Source: JABDQA01 sp963824415
GTDB lineage: Bacteria; Desulfobacterota; Desulfobulbia; Desulfobulbales; Desulfocapsaceae
DNA: 64,000 nucleotides
NCBI GenBank assembly: GCA_963824415.1
Contig: CAWGPM010000003.1
Coordinates: 62,001-126,000 of the forward strand
Reading direction: 5' to 3'
Below are positions 16,996 to 23,898 of this stretch, one piece after another. A program made the position numbers and the translations under genes. The notes under the pieces were generated by a model that ran no database searches, was not told the DNA's origin, and saw only the letters and a program-made list of their open reading frames with translations. Position 1 is the first letter of the stretch. Each line of letters opens with the position of its first letter.

Positions 16996-18405
16996 GTGAA
17001 TCCAGTGCAAGACTCTGACCACCCGTCCGAGTCAGGCAGATCGGGCGGGCTGAAAAGCAGAGGTACATTCGCTCTGCTGATCGCCATCTTCGCCTATATC
17101 GGTCTGATTGTCTCAGACCCTGCCACCAGTCCGTTTTACGCAATCGAGAGTGCTCTGGGGACGGTCGGCTATTCGCTGATCGTGCCGACCATGCTGTTTG
17201 TCATCGCGGTGGCCGTCTCCGTATCGCTTGGCTATGTTGCGATCGGCATCAGGTTCAACAAGGGTGAGGGCGGGCCGGGCCTGATCTATGAAATGCTCGG
17301 CATCAACCCGGCCATGCTGGCCGCCGCCAGCCTGATCCAGGACTTCGTGCTGACCGATTCGATCACCATGGCCGCCACGGTGGCCGCGCTGGTCTCCCAC
17401 GGCTTCAGTTTCGGCATGGATTTTGGGGCCTACTCCGCGCTGGCTGACCGCCTCGGGCTGGCGCTGCTGGTTGGGATTGCGGTTGCCATCGTGATGCGCC
17501 TGGGCGACAAGGGCCGCTATGTCTTCGCCTTCATGACGTTCGGCTTCATGGGCCTGGTACTCTATACGGTGATTTTACCGGTCCTGCCCAACGCCAAAGA
17601 ACTCATGCCAATCGCCCATGATGTGCACATCCCGGACAATTCCCACCTGACCGGGATCTCGATGATTATCGTGCTGCTTTTCGGGGCGGTACGCGGATTT
17701 GCGCTGCTCACCGGATTTGAGGCCAGCGTCGCCGGGCTTTCCCACGAAGAGGACAAGCCGCGCTGGGCCCGGATATCGATGGGTGTCGGCACCGTTATTG
17801 CGGTACTGGCCTTTACCAGTTTCGTCACCTACGATATTGCGGCGACTACCAAACTGCTGGAACTGGAGCCCAGCCACAAAAATACCCTGTTCAACCTCTG
17901 GACCCGCTCCAAACTGCTGCCCGGCAGTCTCTCTGAAAAACTGCTGACCCTGTTTTCCATCGGCATTCTACTGTCAGGGGCTGCCAGCGGCGCGGTTGCG
18001 GGCAGCGGCATGCTGCGCACCCTGGTGCGCTCCAAGGCGCTGCCTCGGATTTTGAGCAATCCTCACGGTACCGATTACCGGTCCATTTTCGTGATCCACG
18101 GCTCGGCAATTTTGCTGACCCTGGGCTTCGGGGCCAACGAGTTGAAAATCGTCGCCTTTTATGCGATTTCAGTACTGGTCGGATTTCTGCTCAGTCTCAC
18201 CGCAGCGGTCAAGTTCGCCTTCTATACAAAAACCTACTATCTGATGTTGGCCATCCCGGGACTCCTGATGGTGGCCTTTGCGCTGGTAGTCAATATGGGG
18301 CGTTATGAAGGCTGGGTGATCGTCGGCCTGGGTGTCGTGATGGCTTACTATCTGCGCAAGAAGTGGCTGACCGGCGGCCGTCAGCCCATCAATTTCAGCC
18401 ATTAG
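16996..18405 (+). CDS. APC-family amino acid/polyamine permease
   Basis: A 469-residue inner-membrane protein of the amino acid-polyamine-organocation superfamily, with about twelve hydrophobic segments from residue 25 on. The first has the unwound-helix pattern AYIGLIVSDPATSPFYA. The GEGGPGLIYEMLG loop and the FALLTGFEASVAGLSHEE segment match this group. The substrate cannot be assigned. It starts with GTG, 6 bp after the usp stop, and the two genes are likely cotranscribed. It converges on the AI-2E family gene. Confidence 0.8.
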   Translation: MNPVQDSDHPSESGRSGGLKSRGTFALLIAIFAYIGLIVSDPATSPFYAIESALGTVGYSLIVPTMLFVIAVAVSVSLGYVAIGIRFNKGEGGPGLIYEMLGINPAMLAAASLIQDFVLTDSITMAATVAALVSHGFSFGMDFGAYSALADRLGLALLVGIAVAIVMRLGDKGRYVFAFMTFGFMGLVLYTVILPVLPNAKELMPIAHDVHIPDNSHLTGISMIIVLLFGAVRGFALLTGFEASVAGLSHEEDKPRWARISMGVGTVIAVLAFTSFVTYDIAATTKLLELEPSHKNTLFNLWTRSKLLPGSLSEKLLTLFSIGILLSGAASGAVAGSGMLRTLVRSKALPRILSNPHGTDYRSIFVIHGSAILLTLGFGANELKIVAFYAISVLVGFLLSLTAAVKFAFYTKTYYLMLAIPGLLMVAFALVVNMGRYEGWVIVGLGVVMAYYLRKKWLTGGRQPINFSH

Positions 18406-18437
18406 CCTGCCGCGGGCGGGCCGTCTCTCCCGGTCGC

Positions 18438-19577
18438 TTACCCGCTATTTTCGTCTGAGTTTTCGGCAACGGTTTTGTCTGTCTCTGCCGGAGGCTCATC
18501 CACCAGATTCTTCAGAGCGCTGCCGACCTTGGGCAGATAGTCCTTGAAGGAATCCCCGTAGATATCCCAGACGGTCATAAACAAGGCCGCGATAATCGGT
18601 CCGATGATAATGCCTAAAATGCCGAACATCGAAATGCCGCCGAGCGTGCCGAACAGCACATAGAGATCATGCATCTCCGTGTCTTTGCCGACCAGGCGGG
18701 GCCTGACCAGATTATCCAGGTTGCCGGCGATCAGCCCGCAGCCGATTGCCAGGATAAACACCCCGGCAAAATCGCCGATCAGCGCGAGGACGACCAGTGC
18801 CGGTCCCCAGACGATGGCGGTGCCGAAGGCCGGAATTACCGAGGCAACAGCCATAAGCGTTCCCCAGAACACTGAGCCGTCGATGCCGGCCAGAAAAAAA
18901 CAGAATCCACAGATCGAGCCCTGCATGATGCCGATAATCAGGGTACCCTTGATGGTTGCCCGGGTCACCGAGGTGAACTGTTTGAGCAGCCGCCGTTCTT
19001 CATCGTCTCTGAGCGGCAGATAATAGAGAATTTTATTGAGCAGCGCATCGCCCATGTTGAAAAAATAAAACATCACATAGAGCATGATGATTGAGCCGAA
19101 AATTGCGTTGACCGTCAGTTTGGTGACCGATGACAGGGAATTCACCAGAAAGGTGGAGACGGTGGCAACCACATGGCCGATCCGCTCGAAAATAAAATCG
19201 CGGTAGGGCAGAATCTGCTCGTAGAAAGGCAGCTTCGAAAGATACTGGGTGGCGACGGACGGCTCGTCGATAAAACTCTGCACGAACGGGGTTACCGACT
19301 GTGAGACTGATACCGCCTGGGCGGCGACGATGCCGACCAGGACACTGAGCGGCACCAGTACCAGGGCAACGATGCCGATGATGGTCAGGATCGAGGCCAG
19401 GTTCTGTCTGCCGCCCAGTTTATTGCTCAGCCAGCGGTGGGTCGGTTTAAGCATCGCCGAGAAGATACCCGCCATCAGCAGAGGCATCAGAAAGCTGTTG
19501 ATCATGGTCAGGAAAACAGCCGAAATTACCAGCACCAGAATCAGCAATACCAGATTATTTATCCATTCACGTTTCAT
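18438..19577 (-). CDS. AI-2E family transporter (PerM/TqsA type)
   Basis: A 379-residue membrane protein of the AI-2 exporter superfamily (PF01594). It has N-terminal paired membrane segments (about residues 8-38 and 60-90), a hydrophilic middle, and a C-terminal cluster of membrane helices. Diagnostic stretches are FNMGDALLNKILYYLPL, WGTLMAVASVIPAFGTAIVW and GNLDNLVRPRLVGKDTEMH. Members include TqsA and Na+/H+ antiporter-like proteins, so autoinducer export should not be assumed. The C-terminal tail is acidic and hydrophilic. No partner gene adjoins it. Confidence 0.85.
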   Translation of the reverse strand: MKREWINNLVLLILVLVISAVFLTMINSFLMPLLMAGIFSAMLKPTHRWLSNKLGGRQNLASILTIIGIVALVLVPLSVLVGIVAAQAVSVSQSVTPFVQSFIDEPSVATQYLSKLPFYEQILPYRDFIFERIGHVVATVSTFLVNSLSSVTKLTVNAIFGSIIMLYVMFYFFNMGDALLNKILYYLPLRDDEERRLLKQFTSVTRATIKGTLIIGIMQGSICGFCFFLAGIDGSVFWGTLMAVASVIPAFGTAIVWGPALVVLALIGDFAGVFILAIGCGLIAGNLDNLVRPRLVGKDTEMHDLYVLFGTLGGISMFGILGIIIGPIIAALFMTVWDIYGDSFKDYLPKVGSALKNLVDEPPAETDKTVAENSDENSG

Positions 19578-19684
19578 CCGTCACTCCTTGTGCATGGCCG
19601 TTTTAGCTCGATCATTGAAGAGCCGCCTGCAGTGGTTGGCCGGCGGTGGTGCCCGCCCGGCGCAGCAGCGGGGGGTGCTGATGC

Positions 19685-20182
19685 TCATTGATTGGAGTTG
19701 ATGGCCTCAAAGCGGTTTGCCTGCACATTTTTCCAGACCTTTCCGGCGCGGAACACGCGGCCGTTCATCGCAATATAGACCCCGGCCGCCAGGGTCTGCA
19801 CCGCAGTCAGTCCGCAGCCGATATTAAAAGGGGCATCACTGGTCTTGAACAGCGCCGGTTCCAGCGCCCCGGTCAGCACGATGGTTTTACCCGTCACCGT
19901 CAGCAGCTTTTCAGCGGTCTCAACCATCGTATCGGTGCCATGGGTGATCAGGACCTGCCGCTCTTGAGCCTGACTGACATGATCGCAGATGAGCTGCCGG
20001 TCAGCATCGGTCAGTTCGAGGCTGTCTTTTCTCATCAATGAGACCACCCGATATTCGATGCCAAGATTGAGCTCGGCCAAAAGCCGGGAAATATTGGGCG
20101 GACCAACCTCATAGGCGCTTTTGGCATCGAAATAGATCTTATCGATGGTGCCGCCGGTGGTCAGGATAAGAATCGGTTCCAT
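19685..20182 (-). CDS. one-domain asparaginase-like protein
   Basis: A 165-residue protein that corresponds only to the N-terminal domain of type I/II asparaginases. Both catalytic triad regions are present: ILTTGGTIDK near the start, with the nucleophilic threonine, and VLITHGTDTMVETAE with the second threonine and aspartate. The usual C-terminal domain of about 150 residues is absent, and no remnant is visible downstream. I chose the ATG at 20182 (MEPILILTTGG); an ATG at 20239 would add 19 residues without family support. Short asparaginase-domain proteins are known as a family, so this need not be a truncation. Substrate unproven. Confidence 0.75.
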   Translation of the reverse strand: MEPILILTTGGTIDKIYFDAKSAYEVGPPNISRLLAELNLGIEYRVVSLMRKDSLELTDADRQLICDHVSQAQERQVLITHGTDTMVETAEKLLTVTGKTIVLTGALEPALFKTSDAPFNIGCGLTAVQTLAAGVYIAMNGRVFRAGKVWKNVQANRFEAINSNQ

Positions 20183-20349
20183 GGATATGACAGCCAGTTT
20201 GCTTCGGTAATTGGTAAAATAATTGTCCCGCGTCTCCATCCGTGGTTATAATGGTGCACGCGAATCGGGGTGTGCCGCTGGCCGGCCTGATTGGTCGCGG
20301 ATAGCGAAATCAGTACCATTAAATACAATTCAGAACAAGGCGGAAAAAG

Positions 20350-20925
20350 ATGAAGGTTGCAGCTTTTAACGGAAGTGCGAGAAAGGGCGGCAATACGAAA
20401 CTGCTCCTTGAAACGGTGCTGGAGCCGTTACGGGAAGCAGGAGCTGACACCGAACTGGTGGAGCTGGCCGGATCCAATTTAAAAGGCTGCAAGGCCTGTT
20501 TTGTCTGTATCAAGAAAAAGAACGGCCGTTGTGCGATCAAGGATGACATGCTCAACGAATGTGTCGCAAAAATGGCGGCAGCCGATGCGATCCTGCTGGG
20601 TTCGCCGACGTATTTTGCCGACGTGACCTCCGAGATGAAGGCCTTGATAGACCGTTGCGGCATGGTCGGCAGAGCCAACGGCGATCTGTATAAACGCAAA
20701 CTCGGCGCCTCAGTCGTCGCGGCTCGCCGGGCGGGGGCGATACACGCCTTTGATACGATGAATCATTTTTTTCTGATCGAGCAGATGATCATCGTCGGTT
20801 CCAGCTACTGGAACATCGGGATCGGCCGGGAGAAGGGTGAGGTTGCCGGCGACGAGGAAGGCCTCAAAACCATGCGTCAGCTTGGTGAGAATATGGCCTG
20901 GCTGCTTGACAGACTCAAGCCCTAG
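20350..20925 (+). CDS. flavodoxin-fold NAD(P)H reductase, iron-sulfur flavoprotein-like
   Basis: A 191-residue flavodoxin-fold protein of the NADPH-dependent FMN reductase superfamily. The phosphate-binding loop is FNGSARKGGNTKLLLE (about residues 5-20). The compact cysteine motif GCKACFVCIKKKNGRC reads CX2CX2CX7C, like the [4Fe-4S] site of archaeal and anaerobe iron-sulfur flavoproteins (Isf). The LLGSPTYFADVTSEMK segment binds flavin in relatives. Such proteins act in electron transfer or oxidative defence in anaerobes. It lies 14 bp upstream of the NtrC-type regulator on the same strand. Confidence 0.82.
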   Translation: MKVAAFNGSARKGGNTKLLLETVLEPLREAGADTELVELAGSNLKGCKACFVCIKKKNGRCAIKDDMLNECVAKMAAADAILLGSPTYFADVTSEMKALIDRCGMVGRANGDLYKRKLGASVVAARRAGAIHAFDTMNHFFLIEQMIIVGSSYWNIGIGREKGEVAGDEEGLKTMRQLGENMAWLLDRLKP

Positions 20926-20939
20926 GCTGGTGAGAGCTG

Positions 20940-22298
20940 GTGAGCAGTAAGGCTGGTCAGGTGGATATCCTGGTGGTTGACGATGAGCAGGTGCATCGCT
21001 ATATGCTCTGTTCGATGTTCAAACAGTGGGGCTACAGCTGCGTGGAGGCTGACGACGGCGATACGGCCGTTGCTGTCGTTGAAAAGCGCGATTTCGATGC
21101 GGTGCTGATGGATGTCAAAATGGCCCGGATGAGCGGCCTGGAGGCCTTCGCCCGGATCAACCAGATCAGACCGGCCCTGCCGGTGATTATCATGACCGCC
21201 TATTCCTCGGTTGACGATGCGGTTCAGATGATCAAGCGGGGCGCCCACGACTATCTGACCAAGCCGCTTGATTTCGACCGCCTGCACCTGACCCTGAAAC
21301 GGGCGCTGGACCATCACCAGGTTCAGGAACAAAAACACCGGACCGAGGCAGAGCCGGCCGCCCTGGACACAGCCATCATCGGCAACTCACCCGAGATTAA
21401 AGAATTGCTCGAGATGATCGGCTATGTAGCGCCCACCGAAGCCACCGTCCTGATCGCTGGCGAATCAGGCACCGGCAAGGAGCTGGTTGCCGAAACCCTG
21501 CACCGAAACAGCGAGCGCAGCGCAAAACCGCTGGTCAAGGTCAACTGCGCCGCGCTGGCCGAGAGCCTGCTTGAGTCCGAGCTCTTCGGCCACGAGCGGG
21601 GTGCCTTTACCGGGGCGGAGAAGCGGCGCGAGGGGACCTTCGTGCAGGCCGACGGGGGAACGTTGTTTCTCGATGAAATCGGCGAGACCAGTACGGCGAT
21701 GCAGGTCAAACTCCTGCGGGTCTTGCAGGAAGGTGAACTGCAGCGGGTCGGCGGTGAGCAGACCATTCAGGTGGATGTGCGCATCATTGCCGCAACCAAT
21801 CGGGACCTGGCCACTGAAGTTGAAGAAGGCAGGTTCAGAGAAGATCTTTACTACCGCCTCAACGTGGTCACCCTCGAAGTACCGCCGCTCAGGGAACGCA
21901 CGGGCGATATCGAGCTGCTGGCTGAGTTTTTCGTGAAGCGTTATGCTGAAAAGAACCGGCGCAACGTCGAATCGATCACTCAGGAATGTCTCAGACAGTT
22001 GCGAGCCTATCCCTGGCCCGGAAATGTTCGTGAACTGGAAAACGCGATCGAGCGGGGCGTGATTCTGATGCGCGGCGAGCAGCTCAGCGAAAAAAGCCTG
22101 CCGCTTCAGGTACAGAAACATTTCCAGAACAGCGGTGGGCAGTTTTCCGGCCGTCCGGCAACCCTGCAGGAGGCCGAACGGGAACTGATCAGAAAGACGC
22201 TTGAAGAGACTGGCGGCAACAAAAGCGAGGCGGCCAGGAGGCTGGGAATTACCCGCAAAACGCTGCAGAACAAGCTGCAGAAATATGAGCAGACCTGA
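20940..22298 (+). CDS. sigma-54-dependent response regulator, NtrC/AtoC family
   Basis: A 452-residue three-domain activator. The receiver (about residues 6-120) has the phosphoacceptor in AVLMDVKMARMSGLEAF. The AAA+ domain (about 143-385) has Walker A GESGTGKE and the sigma-54 contact loop GAFTGAEKRR. The Fis-type helix-turn-helix at the C-terminus is GNKSEAARRLGITRKTLQNK. It activates sigma-54 promoters once phosphorylated. It starts with GTG at 20940. No histidine kinase gene is near, so it is an orphan regulator. The flavoprotein gene just upstream may be cotranscribed. Confidence 0.93.
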   Translation: MSSKAGQVDILVVDDEQVHRYMLCSMFKQWGYSCVEADDGDTAVAVVEKRDFDAVLMDVKMARMSGLEAFARINQIRPALPVIIMTAYSSVDDAVQMIKRGAHDYLTKPLDFDRLHLTLKRALDHHQVQEQKHRTEAEPAALDTAIIGNSPEIKELLEMIGYVAPTEATVLIAGESGTGKELVAETLHRNSERSAKPLVKVNCAALAESLLESELFGHERGAFTGAEKRREGTFVQADGGTLFLDEIGETSTAMQVKLLRVLQEGELQRVGGEQTIQVDVRIIAATNRDLATEVEEGRFREDLYYRLNVVTLEVPPLRERTGDIELLAEFFVKRYAEKNRRNVESITQECLRQLRAYPWPGNVRELENAIERGVILMRGEQLSEKSLPLQVQKHFQNSGGQFSGRPATLQEAERELIRKTLEETGGNKSEAARRLGITRKTLQNKLQKYEQT

Positions 22299-22338
22299 AA
22301 AAGCAGCGCTACCGGACCCGTGTCTTCCTTGTCTCAGC

Positions 22339-22872
22339 ATGAATAATAATTGCCAAGGCCTGCATATCCGAGCCGCAATCGCTGAAGATGCCGTGCCTCT
22401 GACGCGCATCTCCTTTGCCTCGAAGAGCTACTGGAATTATCCTGAGGTTTATTACAAGGCGTGGAGCGCTGAGCTGACCATAACCCCGGATTACATTGCC
22501 AACAGCCATGTCTTTGTCGCCATGCATGAGGCTGCCGCGATTGGCTACTATGCGGTCGTGCATCGCAGGCAGCAACAGCCTGCTCATGGGATTATCCTGG
22601 AGAAGGGCTTTTGGCTCGAGCATATGTTTGTGGTGCCGGAGCATATCGGGTGCGGTGTGGGAACGCGGCTGGTGCAGCATCTGAAGGGCTACTGTCTCGA
22701 CCGGCGAATCAGGCGCCTGGCCGTTCTGGCAGATCCCCATGCCCTGGGCTTCTATGAGAAATGTGGTTTTTCCTATCAAAGAGAAGTTGCCTCAACGTTT
22801 GCGGGCAGATCCACGCCGCTGTTGATCCTGCAGACTCACCGCTGCAGTGGCAGCGAGAAATCCCCAGTGTAA
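22339..22872 (+). CDS. GNAT-family N-acetyltransferase
   Basis: A 177-residue acetyltransferase of the GNAT fold. The acetyl-CoA region is seen in LEHMFVVPEHIGCGVGTRLVQHL, a variant of the QxxGxG/A motif with GCGVG, and the family ending ADPHALGFYEKCGFSYQRE. The acceptor substrate is unknown. The start is uncertain. I chose the ATG at 22339 just before LHIRAAIAEDAVPLTR, where the domain begins. An ATG at 22285 would overlap the regulator gene by 14 bases, and neither has a strong ribosome site. Confidence 0.75.
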   Translation: MNNNCQGLHIRAAIAEDAVPLTRISFASKSYWNYPEVYYKAWSAELTITPDYIANSHVFVAMHEAAAIGYYAVVHRRQQQPAHGIILEKGFWLEHMFVVPEHIGCGVGTRLVQHLKGYCLDRRIRRLAVLADPHALGFYEKCGFSYQREVASTFAGRSTPLLILQTHRCSGSEKSPV

Positions 22873-22910
22873 TTCCTGGAGTATTGCTCCTGAATCTGAG
22901 CTCTCAATCC

Positions 22911-22946
22911 GGCTGTAAAATCGGTCTTTGCTGAGCTTTTACAGCC
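22911..22946. repeat. 10-bp perfect inverted repeat after the GNAT gene
   Basis: GGCTGTAAAA (22911-22920) and TTTTACAGCC (22937-22946) are exact inverse complements separated by 16 bases. It lies 38 bp past the GNAT stop and may work as a terminator or mRNA-end hairpin, although no T run follows. Confidence 0.5.
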
Positions 22947-23026
22947 GCCTGCAGAAACGCTCACAGGCTGTTGAATTGTTTATTTAAATAAGTGGTTACC
23001 CCCCCTTCATTTTTTCCCGCCTCGGC

Positions 23027-23055
23027 TTGACAATGAAAAACGTGCTACTTATTGT
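23027..23055 (+). promoter_or_regulatory. promoter of grpE(-dnaK)
   Basis: A perfect -35 hexamer TTGACA (23027-23032) and TATTGT (23050-23055) are spaced 17 bases apart, 106 bases before the grpE start. No heat-shock CCCCAT -10 element and no CIRCE operator accompanies it, so it looks like a housekeeping-type promoter. Transcription would begin near 23062, just ahead of the hairpin at 23070-23107. Confidence 0.6.
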
Positions 23056-23069
23056 TCGCACAGGTTTAA

Positions 23070-23107
23070 GCAAGCCATCTGCAGGTGCTGCTGCTGCGAT
23101 GGCTTGC
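23070..23107 (+). promoter_or_regulatory. 10-bp perfect hairpin in the grpE leader
   Basis: GCAAGCCATC (23070-23079) and GATGGCTTGC (23098-23107) pair exactly around an 18-base CTG-rich loop. It begins about 8 bases after the predicted transcription start and ends about 50 bases before the grpE ribosome site. It could be an operator on DNA or a leader RNA hairpin; there is no T run, so it is not a terminator. Confidence 0.6.
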
Positions 23108-23160
23108 GTCGTATGTTGAACACGGATAATTCCAGCTAAGACAATTTTTTGGTGGGTTTA

Positions 23161-23745
23161 GTGAGCACAGACAAAGACAGAGAAACGCTCGATGAAGAAG
23201 CGCTTGAATCAGGGGATGAGGTGATTCTCGAAGACGAGGAATCCGAAGAACTTGAAAAGAGTCCCGAAGAGCAGCTTGAAGATGCGCGGGCCGAGTCTGC
23301 CGAACTGCGTGACCGGGTGCTCCGTTTGGCGGCGGAATTTGAAAATTACAAAAAGCGTATGGAACGTGAACGTTTGGCCATGCTCAAATATTCCGGCGAG
23401 AGCATTTTCCGGGAACTGCTGCCGGTGGTTGACAACCTGGAGCGGGCTGTTGAGCAGGGTGTGGTCGGCGGAGTGGAGGCTGAGAAGAATCTCGAAGCCC
23501 TGAGCGAAGGGGTCGAGCTGACTTTGAAGAGCCTGCGCAGCACGCTGGAGAAGTTTGAGGTGAAACCGATTGCAAGCATCGGCGAGCCCTTCGATCCAAC
23601 CATTCAGGAAGCCCTGACCATGGAGGCCAGCGAGACGATTCCGGCTAATCACGTTCTGGGTGAATTTGAAAAAGGATATTATTATAAGGACCGGTTGCTG
23701 CGAGCGGCCCGGGTCATCGTCTCATCGGGCAGTGGTGAGGGGTGA
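23161..23745 (+). CDS. grpE: nucleotide exchange factor GrpE
   Basis: A 194-residue co-chaperone that drives ADP release from DnaK. It has an acidic N-terminal tail, a long dimerising coiled coil (about residues 35-95, RLAAEFENYKKRMERER) and the C-terminal beta-wing domain with EPFDPTIQEALTM and VLGEFEKGYYYKDRLLRAA. I chose the GTG at 23161, preceded by the imperfect ribosome site GGTGGG; a TTG at 23149 would add four residues. It lies 153 bp upstream of dnaK, which has its own candidate promoter. Confidence 0.95.
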   Translation: MSTDKDRETLDEEALESGDEVILEDEESEELEKSPEEQLEDARAESAELRDRVLRLAAEFENYKKRMERERLAMLKYSGESIFRELLPVVDNLERAVEQGVVGGVEAEKNLEALSEGVELTLKSLRSTLEKFEVKPIASIGEPFDPTIQEALTMEASETIPANHVLGEFEKGYYYKDRLLRAARVIVSSGSGEG

Positions 23746-23774
23746 AGCAGGGCGTTCTAAGTTGCGTTCGGTGC

Positions 23775-23805
23775 TTGACAATTATTGAGAAATGAAAACT
23801 ATTTA
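23775..23805 (+). promoter_or_regulatory. candidate promoter between grpE and dnaK
   Basis: TTGACA at 23775-23780 is followed by ACTATT at 17-base spacing, or TATTTA at 19. The sequence GCTTGACAAT around the -35 is identical to that at the grpE promoter, which supports a shared signal for the two chaperone genes. Confidence 0.4.
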
Positions 23806-23898
23806 AAGGTGTTGCAGCCAAGCGACAGCCTTGAAAATTCTGGGAGGAATTCGGAGCTATATTAGCGATCCGGTTTACTAGATTTAAGGAGAATTAAC

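Noticed and set aside
22873..23160. CIRCE operator or sigma-32 promoter ahead of grpE
   Set aside because: I looked for the 9-bp CIRCE arms and for the CCCCAT -10 element and found neither; the inverted repeat present has a different sequence and spacing.
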